Positions 1 through 5,773 of a DNA stretch of 8,900 nt are shown piece after piece. The DNA lies in contig CBFHMJ010000035.1 in the NCBI GenBank assembly GCA_965656875.1, positions 1-8,900 of the forward strand, in the 5' to 3' direction. This DNA is from CBFHMJ01 sp965656875. GTDB taxonomy: Bacteria > Pseudomonadota > Gammaproteobacteria > Enterobacterales > Alteromonadaceae. How positions within the stretch are numbered: the stretch's first letter is position 1; each line of letters begins with the position of its first letter. A program made the position numbers and the translations under genes. The notes beneath the pieces were generated by a model. That model did no database searches, had not been told where the DNA came from, and saw only the letters and a list, made by a program, of their open reading frames with translations.

Positions 1-1
1 G

Positions 2-88
2 CAAAGGCCAGAGCGCTGGTCGCGGAATGTCAGGAACTGTGAGCCAGTCGGAGAGGTTCACCTGAATCCAGAGAAAGAAGCTGCTTGA
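2..88 (+). pseudogene. 3' end of an IS3-like (integrase-core) transposase, partial
   Basis: The reading frame entering at base 2 encodes 28 residues before a TGA at 86-88. Its pattern, RPERWSRNVRNCEPVGEV then HLNPEK, resembles the extreme C-terminus seen in many IS3-type transposases, which end with RW-S-x-x-T/V-R-N-x-x-P-[IV]-G-x-V-x-LNP. Only the tail is in the window; the catalytic DDE core would lie to the left. The bases after the stop (about 105-127, ACAACTACCTTGAAAAACAC) look like the terminal part of such an element, so its right edge is probably near 127. The family call rests on recalled motif similarity. A tail of another rve-domain transposase would look alike. Confidence 0.5.
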
Positions 89-127
89 GAGTTAAGCAAG
101 TAGTGACAACTACCTTGAAAAACACCG
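89..127. mobile_element. Probable right end of the IS3-like element
   Basis: This is the noncoding stretch between the transposase stop and the first codons that fit the neighbouring DUF6896-like gene. It contains ACAACTACCTTGAAAAACAC, which resembles subterminal sequence of IS3-like elements. The left end of the element is outside the window, so no inverted-repeat comparison can be made and the exact boundary (about 127/128) is inferred from where the downstream protein frame begins to look genic. Confidence 0.35.
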
Positions 128-154
128 GAACTTATACAGCTCTACTTAAAGCTA

Positions 155-529
155 GTGCATGAATATTCAATAGAACTTATGATGGTCTTGAGTATTAATG
201 ATTTGACTGAATGGCGAGGAATGAGAGTACCTGAAAAGGGTAGGTTTAACAATTCAGAATGGAGTTATGCCTTCCACGGTTCTGGTTGTTTCATTTCTAG
301 TCAAGAGTATGATGTTGATTTCGAGTTTGACAAGCACTGTAATGTCGGTGGATTTGACGTCTGGAGGCTGTGGTCGTTTTTGGAAGATAATGAAGAGCTG
401 TATTCTTCCTTCACTGATTTTAAAGATAGAAAATACTTAGAAGAAGTCTTTTCACTTTTAAAAAACAAAGGTGTGATTGCTAAGCGAAATGGAAATCAAG
501 AAAGTGACCTTTACTTTCTAAATGACTGA
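155..529 (+). CDS. DUF6896-like protein, probably 5'-truncated by an IS
   Basis: A 124-residue frame read from GTG 155. The core FHGSGC (residues 40-45), VDFEFD (54-59) and GFDVWRL (66-72) matches my memory of DUF6896, a family often found beside polymorphic toxins and thought to act as immunity proteins. That role is inferred, not seen. The same frame stays open upstream to about 119 and reads ELIQLYLKLV before the GTG, which fits the usual N-terminus of the family. No ATG exists there, so the native start seems to have been replaced by the end of the IS3-like element. Translation today would have to begin at GTG 155 or ATG 179/182. No convincing ribosome binding site precedes any of them, so the gene may be silent. 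A terminator follows directly. Confidence 0.6.
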   Translation: MHEYSIELMMVLSINDLTEWRGMRVPEKGRFNNSEWSYAFHGSGCFISSQEYDVDFEFDKHCNVGGFDVWRLWSFLEDNEELYSSFTDFKDRKYLEEVFSLLKNKGVIAKRNGNQESDLYFLND

Positions 530-535
530 GAAAGC

Positions 536-556
536 AAGCCCCAATCGGGGCTTTTT
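536..556 (+). terminator. Rho-independent terminator after the DUF6896-like gene
   Basis: A perfect 7-bp stem AAGCCCC / GGGGCTT with the loop AATC, running into a T tract. It begins 7 bases after the stop codon of the preceding gene. Confidence 0.85.
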
Positions 557-591
557 ATCCTGTGCGCTATCTCAATTTACAACCGGATTTA

Positions 592-862
592 ATGATGGCG
601 AAACGCACTGAACAACAATGGCAGGCATTATTTCAACAATACGATGACAGAGGTTTAACTGCCACACAGTTCTGTCGAAACAATAAATTGTGTTCTAATA
701 ACTATTACAGCTTACGCAGGAAACAGTGAACGGTTGGCAAGACATATGTATTGCCTGCATCACTTTCCTTTATACCCGCTAAATCGACCACTCTGGACAT
801 AGGTCTGATAACGTTCAATTATCAGTACATATTCCCATTTAGTGTCTCAATGATTCTTAAAT
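592..862 (+). pseudogene. tnpA: IS66 family accessory protein TnpA, broken by an in-frame stop
   Basis: ATG 592 opens a frame beginning MMAKRTEQQWQALFQQYD, then TATQFCRNNKLC and YYSLRRKQ. This is the typical N-terminal part of IS66-type TnpA, a small helix-turn-helix accessory protein of about 100-130 residues. A TGA at 727-729 stops it after 45 residues. The same frame continues past the stop with LPASLSFIPAKSTT, then LITFNYQYIFPFSVSM, which resembles the second half of TnpA, and ends at TAA 860-862. The lesion is therefore an in-frame nonsense codon in an otherwise collinear gene, with further decay near the 3' end. TnpB and TnpC are not present, so this is a relic and not an active element. 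Neither IS66 terminal repeat was found. Confidence 0.65.
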
Positions 863-910
863 AAATTTGGAATTACGAGAGCTTGGAAGTCTCCGTTATA
901 CGGTACTTAT

Positions 911-1081
911 GTGGCAAAACTATTTCATGCCCTGATCGATGATATTCGGTACGGATTTATGCTGAGAACATTCAAAGTTCAATTGGGTTCTGGCTCGTTT
1001 ATTCCCCAGGGTGCTCAACAAGCCTTGCGTGTCCCGCCCGTCTATGTTGGCGGTGCTTTAGGGGCAGAAACTAATAATTAG
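911..1081 (+). pseudogene. Orphan C-terminal fragment, possibly IS66 debris joined to a toxin tail
   Basis: A frame open from 854 to TAG 1079-1081, with GTG 911 as the first possible start. The early part (VAKLFHALIDDIR, then MLRTFKV) vaguely recalls the end of IS66 TnpA and the start of TnpB. The last part, FIPQGAQQALRVPPVYVGG then ALGAETNN, is richer in G+C and looks like the end of an unrelated larger protein. No ribosome binding site precedes it. Its stop lies 16 bases before the start of the next gene, a layout common for a toxin C-terminus followed by its immunity gene. I do not recognise the family and do not claim it is expressed. Confidence 0.3.
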
Positions 1082-1097
1082 TAAAGGTTATTAATAT

Positions 1098-1526
1098 ATG
1101 CTTTTGAAAGCACTTGTAGGCTTTAAACTTCTTCTGACCCAGCCGTTGATTTGTATTGCTGGAAAAAAGAATGCAGATCTTCAGCCACTGGAAACGAAGT
1201 TGCTTCACGAACTACAGTTGAAATTATCTAAGTCTGATACTGAGATTTTCAAATCTCAGTTAGAAGAAGTGAACTTTATAGAGCGGATTAGCGCTCCAAA
1301 GACAGTTGTTACGTTCAATGTCGTAAAGGGACTCGCATTTTCACTTGAGCGAGATAATAAGTTCAAATCAGACAAGGATGAATATGTATTAGACAGGCTC
1401 GATTTTAAGCTGCTTGATAAGAAATACAGGGCCATATTTTATGTAGTATATGGAAACTTTTTTTCGATTGAGTTTACCGCTGATATGTCTTCCTTGTTAG
1501 ATGAAAACGAAGTTCAAGTTCTGTAA
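1098..1526 (+). CDS. Hypothetical protein, candidate immunity protein
   Basis: 142 residues from ATG 1098, with AAAGG 10 bases upstream as a reasonable ribosome binding site. I do not recognise the family. The protein has a short hydrophobic N-terminal stretch (about residues 5-22, including LVGFKLLLTQPLICIAG), too weak to call a signal peptide, then a charged, mixed alpha/beta-looking body. The motif YRAIFYVVYGNFFSIEFTAD (about 111-130) resembles the 'F-x-V-V-x-G-x-F-F-S-[IL]-E-F' ending seen in some small proteins that accompany polymorphic toxins, which is only a loose likeness. It sits 16 bases after a toxin-like tail and is followed by its own terminator, so it forms a separate transcriptional end. 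The immunity role is inference from size and position. Confidence 0.6.
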   Translation: MLLKALVGFKLLLTQPLICIAGKKNADLQPLETKLLHELQLKLSKSDTEIFKSQLEEVNFIERISAPKTVVTFNVVKGLAFSLERDNKFKSDKDEYVLDRLDFKLLDKKYRAIFYVVYGNFFSIEFTADMSSLLDENEVQVL

Positions 1527-1542
1527 GTATAAATCTGCTATT

Positions 1543-1574
1543 AAGCCCCAGTATTTTCTGAGGCTTTTACTTTT
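1543..1574 (+). terminator. Likely rho-independent terminator after the 1098-1526 gene
   Basis: Stem AAGCC / GGCTT, extended inward by CAG/CTG across one mismatch, with a TATTTT loop and a T-rich tract (TTACTTTT) on the 3' side. It lies 17 bases after the stop codon. Confidence 0.6.
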
Positions 1575-1646
1575 AGGCACCAGTGATTTTGTCGAGAAGT
1601 GAAAATATTATTTACTCTGAATCTTTTGACTCATTGAGGAGTCTCA

Positions 1647-1901
1647 ATGGTAGTAATTTTAAGGCTCATGACCAGCTTAGTCATCATTCTTATGTCCCTG
1701 GTGGGAAGTATTATTATAGGGTCTCACTCCATAGAGAATATAGACTTTGTTTACTTGTTTATGGCGTTTTTTCTTACATATTTGAGCGTTTATCAAGGTG
1801 GATATTTATCTCTATACAAAGAAGGAAAGAAAGTTAAAACTTTTGTCTTATTTTTTCTTATTCCACATTTTATTGCGTATTTCAGATTATTCTTTTTCTA
1901 A
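1647..1901 (+). CDS. Small integral membrane protein of unknown function
   Basis: 84 residues from ATG 1647. This start is chosen because GAGGAG (1636-1641) sits 5 bases upstream. Three hydrophobic spans are visible at about residues 4-25, 32-50 and 64-84, with a positively charged loop (KEGKKVK, 58-64) between the second and third, so it is very probably an inner-membrane protein. A competing frame from 1583 covers the same bases but encodes a patternless sequence without a ribosome binding site. I do not recognise the family. Small multi-span proteins of this sort are found as immunity proteins against membrane-active or periplasmic toxins, and its neighbours fit such a locus, but nothing here proves that. 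The third helix runs right to the C-terminus. Confidence 0.6.
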   Translation: MVVILRLMTSLVIILMSLVGSIIIGSHSIENIDFVYLFMAFFLTYLSVYQGGYLSLYKEGKKVKTFVLFFLIPHFIAYFRLFFF

Positions 1902-1952
1902 GCGCTGCTATGCCATGATTCAATTGATAAATGTTCTCACGGGTGAAGATAA

Positions 1953-2321
1953 ATCTTCATTATTTCCGGTAATGCCGTGTTTGAGCTATCGCTTGATATC
2001 GCAGAGACCGAACCATTGTGCCTGACGGTATCAGACACCCATCAGTTTAATGTGCCGGCTCGTGGCAGGGTTGAATCTCAGTCGCTGAACCCGGGAGATG
2101 TGATAGACACCGATATGTTCAACACTCGCAGTAGTGATTACTCTGAACGACCAGATTGTTATGTGTGGCAGGAGCGGATCCTGGCTCACAATCAGAATGG
2201 AGCCGTTTGTCAGTTGACCGGTGAGAATGTTGTTACAAACAAAGTAACGCAGTTAGCAAGAAATAAAGCGGCAGGAAAAGCTGATGAGGCCCAACAAAAG
2301 GCTAAAGATCTGGTTGCATAA
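1953..2321 (+). pseudogene. Fragment of a polymorphic-toxin Hint-like domain, 5' end missing
   Basis: The frame is open from a TAA at 1950-1952 to TAA 2319-2321; the first candidate start is GTG 1977, without a ribosome binding site. The segment LTVSDTHQFNVPARGRV followed by SLNPGDVI resembles the Hint (hedgehog/intein) pretoxin pattern 'L-x-V-T-x-D-H-x-F-x-V-x-G-x-G-W-V...L-x-x-G-D-x-[IL]', in which the His belongs to the self-cleavage site. The catalytic Cys/Ser block that should open the domain is absent, so it cannot be a working Hint. The rest (VWQERILAHNQNGAVCQLTG, then a Lys/Ala-rich helix ending AQQKAKDLVA) is unrecognised. The fragment is richer in G+C than the genes beside it. It ends 20 bases before a small membrane protein, as a toxin module would before its immunity gene. 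Confidence 0.45.
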
Positions 2322-2341
2322 GAAAATTCTATTATGGATAA

Positions 2342-2623
2342 ATGAGAATGTTAGAAGTCGATTTTAGTTTTTTATTTCTTGGTATCGGAGTTGCTTTAGA
2401 CATAGCGTCCTGCTTGCTCAACTCCAGGAAAGTGATAATACATGATGGCATGTCTGGTATACCCGCTGTTTCTCTTGTCATCTATTTACTCGTTTTTCTG
2501 TGGGATAAAGAGCTAATTATTGTTGCAAGATTTATTGATATTTTAATCTTTATTGGGGTTCATGTTGTATTGCAGTTCGGGATACCATTTTTTTGCAGAA
2601 ATGTTCAAATCAGGCAACCGTGA
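2342..2623 (+). CDS. Small integral membrane protein, candidate immunity protein
   Basis: 93 residues from ATG 2342; ATG 2348 is an equally possible start, and GGATAA (2337-2342) or GAGA give only weak ribosome binding sites. Hydrophobic spans lie at about residues 8-27, 41-54 and 58-85, with a short loop around HDGMSGIP (34-41). It is probably an inner-membrane protein. The family is not recognised with certainty. It starts 20 bases after the stop of the Hint-like fragment, the arrangement expected for a toxin and its immunity gene, so protection against a membrane or periplasmic toxin is a reasonable guess. The C-terminal end (CRNVQIRQP) looks arbitrary and might have been altered by a small rearrangement, since the sequence after it is not obviously genic. 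Confidence 0.55.
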   Translation: MRMLEVDFSFLFLGIGVALDIASCLLNSRKVIIHDGMSGIPAVSLVIYLLVFLWDKELIIVARFIDILIFIGVHVVLQFGIPFFCRNVQIRQP

Positions 2624-2804
2624 AAGAATATTAAAATCAGCAAAGGACAGAAATACCACTCACTGCAAAGGGCAGAAAAAAAATCAGACGAGTAGAGATG
2701 TTGATCTTGATAAACAGCGATGTCTGTGGGTTGTGGAGAATGATAAATTGGCATGAGTTTTAGAGAGTATGTTTATATCATTGGCGCTTAGGAGGACCGT
2801 AATA
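2624..2804 (+). other. Gene-poor spacer with short frame remnants
   Basis: No supported gene. Two short plus-strand frames end here without starts: one with KGQKYHSLQRAEKKSDE stopping at TAG in about 2693-2695, another with LDKQRCLWVVENDKLA stopping at TGA in about 2754-2756. They may be more toxin-tail debris. An imperfect direct repeat, GCAAAGGACAGAAA and GCAAAGGGCAGAAA, starts near 2640 and 2666. The ribosome binding site of the next gene, AGGAGG, is at 2790-2795. Confidence 0.3.
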
Positions 2805-3530
2805 ATGAAAAAGTACTTTTATCTATTGGTAGTGATTCTATTAACTTCGGCTTGTGATGGAGAAAGTATGAATGTTAATAAAGAAAATATATTTTCTTAT
2901 ACTAGGGGAAATAATGTCGATGCAATCAATAGTTATGTGAAATCGGGAGGCGATGTCAATGAAGTTAACAATGAGGGCAATTCATTATTAATGTTGGCAA
3001 TTAATAATGACAGTTATCAGTCATTTAGATTTTTACTGGTTTCTGGAGCCAATCCCAACTTTAGAAATGATCAAGCTAACCCGAGAGATAGATTAGTTGT
3101 AATGGAAAAAGCGGCTATTGCTGATAGCTCTGCCTATTTGAAAGATGCGCTCGAATATGGTGGTAATCCAAATGCATTGGGTAGTTATGGTAATAAAAGT
3201 GTGCTTTTTCAAGCAATCATGGCAACTAAAATTGATAATGTTAAGCTTTTGGTTGCTAGCGGCGCGGATATTAATGCGATTGGAATCAATGGAAAAACAC
3301 CCATCCATACCGCAATATCAATTAATAATTATGAGATAGCATGTTACTTACTGGAAGCTGGCGCGGATTTGTCAATAAAAAACAAATGGGGCTATTCACC
3401 CATTGATACACTTAAAACTTTTGGGGATGGCGGTATCAAATTAGGTAGTGAACACTATACATGGTATCTAACGTTTCTTGAAAAGTTAGACATTGACCCG
3501 TTATCGATAGCTAAAACACGTGATAAATGA
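2805..3530 (+). CDS. Ankyrin-repeat lipoprotein
   Basis: 241 residues from ATG 2805, chosen over an upstream ATG at 2769 because AGGAGG lies 9 bases before it and because the protein then opens with a proper signal peptide: MKKYF, a hydrophobic core, and TSAC with Cys17 as the lipid-modified residue. The mature part consists of ankyrin-type repeats, best seen in SGGDVNEVNNEGNSLLMLAI (48-67), SGANPN (80-85), YGGNPNALGSYGNKSVLFQA (118-137), SGADINAIGINGKTPIHTAI (152-171) and AGADLSIKNKWGYSPI (185-200). Each has the consensus turn G-A/G-D/N-x-N followed by G-x-[ST]-x-[IL]. It is thus a periplasm-facing protein-binding scaffold. Ankyrin-repeat lipoproteins can sit beside secreted effectors as periplasmic immunity proteins, and the neighbours fit that idea. 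The partner toxin is not visible. Confidence 0.8.
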   Translation: MKKYFYLLVVILLTSACDGESMNVNKENIFSYTRGNNVDAINSYVKSGGDVNEVNNEGNSLLMLAINNDSYQSFRFLLVSGANPNFRNDQANPRDRLVVMEKAAIADSSAYLKDALEYGGNPNALGSYGNKSVLFQAIMATKIDNVKLLVASGADINAIGINGKTPIHTAISINNYEIACYLLEAGADLSIKNKWGYSPIDTLKTFGDGGIKLGSEHYTWYLTFLEKLDIDPLSIAKTRDK

Positions 3531-3582
3531 TCACCAGGCTGAAAAAAAGAATTCACTCAGTGGTTTTTCAGTTCAGGGACGA

Positions 3583-3894
3583 TCAGATGCTTGTTATACA
3601 ATGCATGTCATCACGCAAAATCTCATAGGCCACATCTAACACGGAAGGGGTATCATCTAACCGGAAATGCTCTACATTATTTCCATATGGATCAAATGAT
3701 GCTTCGATAAATTGTCCATCTGTTTCGCATATTTTCCAAACGTCATCACTGAAGTATTCCTTCTCTGGATATTGTTCTAACGCTTCACTGATATTTATGC
3801 AGCGGTAGAAAGTACCCTCATATACTGTGTGAGCAATATCAATAAGCTCATCTTCATCAACAATACTAAAAATACGTTGGGTGTGAATCGATAC
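3583..3894 (-). pseudogene. Small unrecognised gene, copy 1, with no usable start codon
   Basis: On the minus strand a frame runs from just after a TGA (3895-3897) to TGA 3583-3585, about 103 codons. It reads IHTQRIFSIVDEDELIDIAH, then VYEGTFYRCINISEALEQYP, DDVWKICETDGQFIEASFDP and RLDDTPSVLDVAYEILRDDM. It looks like a real acidic globular protein, but there is no ATG, GTG or TTG until close to its end. An ATG at 3896-3898 is in the neighbouring frame: ATG AGT ATC runs into the gene only if one base is removed. So either the gene carries a one-base frameshift, or it uses ATT 3886-3888, or the true 5' end was lost. A truncated second copy with the same fault lies at 6761-7018. The family is not recognised. 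Size and neighbourhood would suit an immunity protein. Confidence 0.5.
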
Positions 3895-3911
3895 TCATTT
3901 GTTTAGACACC
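3651..3911. repeat. 261-bp direct repeat, copy 1
   Basis: Matches 6775-7035 along its whole length without gaps, with 7 differences by my count (about 97% identity). The copies start to match at TATCATCTAACC and stop matching just after GTTTAGACACC. In this copy the gene inside it continues leftwards to its stop at 3583; in the other it is cut by the IS. The two copies bracket the CoiA-like gene and the IS481-like element. Confidence 0.95.
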
Positions 3912-3984
3912 CGGTGTTATTCAGGGAGTAACGTTCAAGGATGGTGAACGTGTAAACCAAGGTCAACAACAGAGTGCGGCATGA
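3907..3984 (+). pseudogene. Orphan C-terminal tail at the repeat edge
   Basis: A 25-residue frame begins right after TAG 3904-3906, within the last bases of the repeat, and ends with TGA 3982-3984. It reads PGVIQGVTFKDGERVNQG then QQQSAA. The composition is that of a real protein end, similar in style to the toxin-type tails at 1081 and 2321. With no start and no upstream coding it can only be debris, joined to the repeat at about 3911. Low confidence. Confidence 0.25.
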
Positions 3985-4156
3985 TCTGCCATACACCAGA
4001 TTTGACTATAGCTCCATCTCATTTAATATGTGTTTTAAATAACCTTACTCTCAAACCATTAATCTATATGGCTTTCAAGCATTTTGGAAACATTACTTAC
4101 GGTATGACAATATACAATTGATTAGTATGACAAGTTTAATAGTTTAAGGATAAACG
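3985..4156 (+). promoter_or_regulatory. Upstream region of the CoiA-like gene, with a repeated GTATGACAA
   Basis: AT-rich and free of plausible genes on both strands. GTATGACAA occurs twice, at 4102-4110 and 4125-4133, 23 bases apart, on one face of the helix or nearly so; this could be an operator for a dimeric regulator. A weak promoter can be read as TTGGAA (4084-4089) with CAATAT (4108-4113), spacing 18, which would overlap the first repeat. AAGGA (4145-4149) is the ribosome binding site for TTG 4157. Confidence 0.3.
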
Positions 4157-5731
4157 TTGCTAAAATTCGGTAATCAAAAAAACACAGGTAAATTCGTACA
4201 TGTTGACTCAGTTCCCAACGGAAAAAAATGTGGGTGTATTTGCCCAGAGTGCAAAGATGACTTAATCGCCAAAAATAACTGTAAAGATAAAAGCAACCAT
4301 TTTGCACATTTAAATTTAGTTGAAGGTAGAGCATGTTTAATGACACAGCTTCATCTTGCTGCTCAAAACTATTTTTTAAGTATCTCTGAATTTAGCCTCC
4401 CCAAAGTATCATTGCATTATGATGGAAAGACCCTAACTGCTCCCTGCAAAACAATTAACATCACGAGTTCAACGTTAGAAGCTCCATTTGGTAAATATTG
4501 GGCGGATGTTTTACTTGAAACAGATGTTGGACAGATAGTCATAGAAATTTCTGTGACTCACGAATCAGAAGAACCCAAAATCAAGTATTATAAAGAAAGT
4601 ACAATCCCATCATTGGAATATGACTTAGCTAGCCTAAAATCTTTCGAAGTCGAACCAAGCATTGACTTATTGAGTAAAAATCAAGTTCCTTTCAAGTGGC
4701 ATTATGCCTGGTGTGAAAAGCAATTAATGGATGACTATATTGAAAAAAAGCGCTTAGAAGAACTAGCTGAACTCAAGCGCAGAAAGGAAAGCGCAAAAAA
4801 ATCTGCTCGAAAATACATCAAAAGTAAATCTGTACTGCTGCCTACCATTAACGAAATAATGAAATGCTCAGTAGGTGAGATAGACTATGAAGAAGAAGTT
4901 CAAATTTTTGCTAAAAAGATCTTCGAAGTTGATGAAATAACTGTTCATAGTGAAGGAAATGACCACCTAATACTCAAATGCATTAAACAATCTAAATTAA
5001 ATACTAGTCACACCCTTTACATAGCCTACCCTCATACCATATCACTGCCTGAACCAATTAAATGCTTAAAAGGTAGCGTTATAATAAGACAACTCTCTAT
5101 CGCGAAAGGAAAGCAAGCCACTTGGTACTGGCACAAGTCTCCGCAATTAGAAAAAAAAAGGAAAGCCGCATTCAAATCGTTCAAAGACAGATGTAATGAA
5201 AATTCAAAGAGGCAAAAGTCTACTGAACTAGCCGAACCTCTTATAATCGAACTATCTAAAGAATACGCTAACGGTCAAGACTCATACTTCAAAACGGGCT
5301 ATGGTAATTGGAAGCAATGGTTAATTAAAAAAGGCATATTCACTCCCCAAAAGGACAAGAAAAACCCTAGTTACCCCCACTTACTTAAATACTATAAAAA
5401 ACACCCAAACTTGTGGATGTTCGATGAGTGGTACGTACTTGTTATTAGTGTAATCGCTGAAATTGTAGATAACATTCCATTACATACGAGAATTGTTACC
5501 TCTGATATTTTTAATCAAACAGCTATGCATTTTGGACTAAGGAACGAATTTACGACCTTCGAAAAAGATGTTTCACAGCGCTTTTTAAAGGAAGACACTT
5601 CGTCTTTGATATTAAGAAGCGACGTTATATCATCAGTGCTGTATATGTTTGAGTTGGAAATGAAAGTAAATAGAAATTCTAGCGGTTACGTAAGAACAGG
5701 CTCACTTCTTGAATCGGTCAGACCACAATAA
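4157..5731 (+). CDS. CoiA-like predicted nuclease with a long unassigned C-terminus
   Basis: 524 residues from TTG 4157, supported by AAGGA 7 bases upstream and by the Cys cluster lying just inside this start; the first in-frame ATG is only at residue 62. Residues 25-32 read CGCICPEC and 48-51 HFAH, the zinc-ribbon-like opening and H-F-[AS]-H motif of the competence protein CoiA family. A PD-(D/E)XK-like core follows: WADVLLETD (Asp117), IVIEISVTHE (Glu130), and Lys141/Lys143, which may supply the missing lysine since the classical ExK reads E-I-S. A Lys/Glu-rich, probably coiled segment spans about 188-225. The remaining 300 residues match nothing I know. CoiA acts in DNA uptake and recombination in Gram-positive bacteria; family members elsewhere have no settled role. 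DNA cleavage is inferred. The gene stands alone, bracketed by 261-bp direct repeats and an IS. Confidence 0.7.
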   Translation: MLKFGNQKNTGKFVHVDSVPNGKKCGCICPECKDDLIAKNNCKDKSNHFAHLNLVEGRACLMTQLHLAAQNYFLSISEFSLPKVSLHYDGKTLTAPCKTINITSSTLEAPFGKYWADVLLETDVGQIVIEISVTHESEEPKIKYYKESTIPSLEYDLASLKSFEVEPSIDLLSKNQVPFKWHYAWCEKQLMDDYIEKKRLEELAELKRRKESAKKSARKYIKSKSVLLPTINEIMKCSVGEIDYEEEVQIFAKKIFEVDEITVHSEGNDHLILKCIKQSKLNTSHTLYIAYPHTISLPEPIKCLKGSVIIRQLSIAKGKQATWYWHKSPQLEKKRKAAFKSFKDRCNENSKRQKSTELAEPLIIELSKEYANGQDSYFKTGYGNWKQWLIKKGIFTPQKDKKNPSYPHLLKYYKKHPNLWMFDEWYVLVISVIAEIVDNIPLHTRIVTSDIFNQTAMHFGLRNEFTTFEKDVSQRFLKEDTSSLILRSDVISSVLYMFELEMKVNRNSSGYVRTGSLLESVRPQ

Positions 5732-5754
5732 GTTATTGCAGAACAGGGTTAAGC

Positions 5755-5773
5755 TGTGTGATTCACATACATC
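5755..5773. repeat. Left terminal inverted repeat of the IS481-like element
   Basis: TGTGTGATTCACATACATC. Pairs with 6756-6774 with two mismatches. It overlaps the transposase stop codon region, since the gene ends at 5772. Confidence 0.85.

Noticed and set aside
1583..1837. 84-residue plus-strand frame overlapping the membrane protein at 1647
   Set aside because: No ribosome binding site and patternless composition; the overlapping frame has GAGGAG and three clear hydrophobic spans.
1944..1959. Inverted repeat TGAAGAT / ATCTTCA as a terminator after the 1647-1901 gene
   Set aside because: The 2-base gap leaves hardly any loop and the following TTATTT tract is short; it may be chance.
1902..2025. 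Short frame starting MIQLINVLTGEDKSSLF as a gene
   Set aside because: No ribosome binding site; it is overrun in another frame by the Hint-like fragment, which has recognisable motifs.
2553..2756. 67-residue plus-strand frame
   Set aside because: It overlaps the membrane protein's last helix in another frame, is rich in Lys/Arg/Asn without pattern, and has no ribosome binding site.
3539..3571. Inverted repeat CTGAAAAA / TTTTTCAG between the ankyrin gene and the small minus-strand gene as a shared terminator
   Set aside because: The stem is nearly all A-T pairs with a 17-base loop and there is no G+C core, so it is unlikely to end transcription well.
4122..4346. 74-residue minus-strand frame over the start of the CoiA-like gene
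   Set aside because: It is antisense to the conserved Cys cluster and HFAH motif, and has no family signs.
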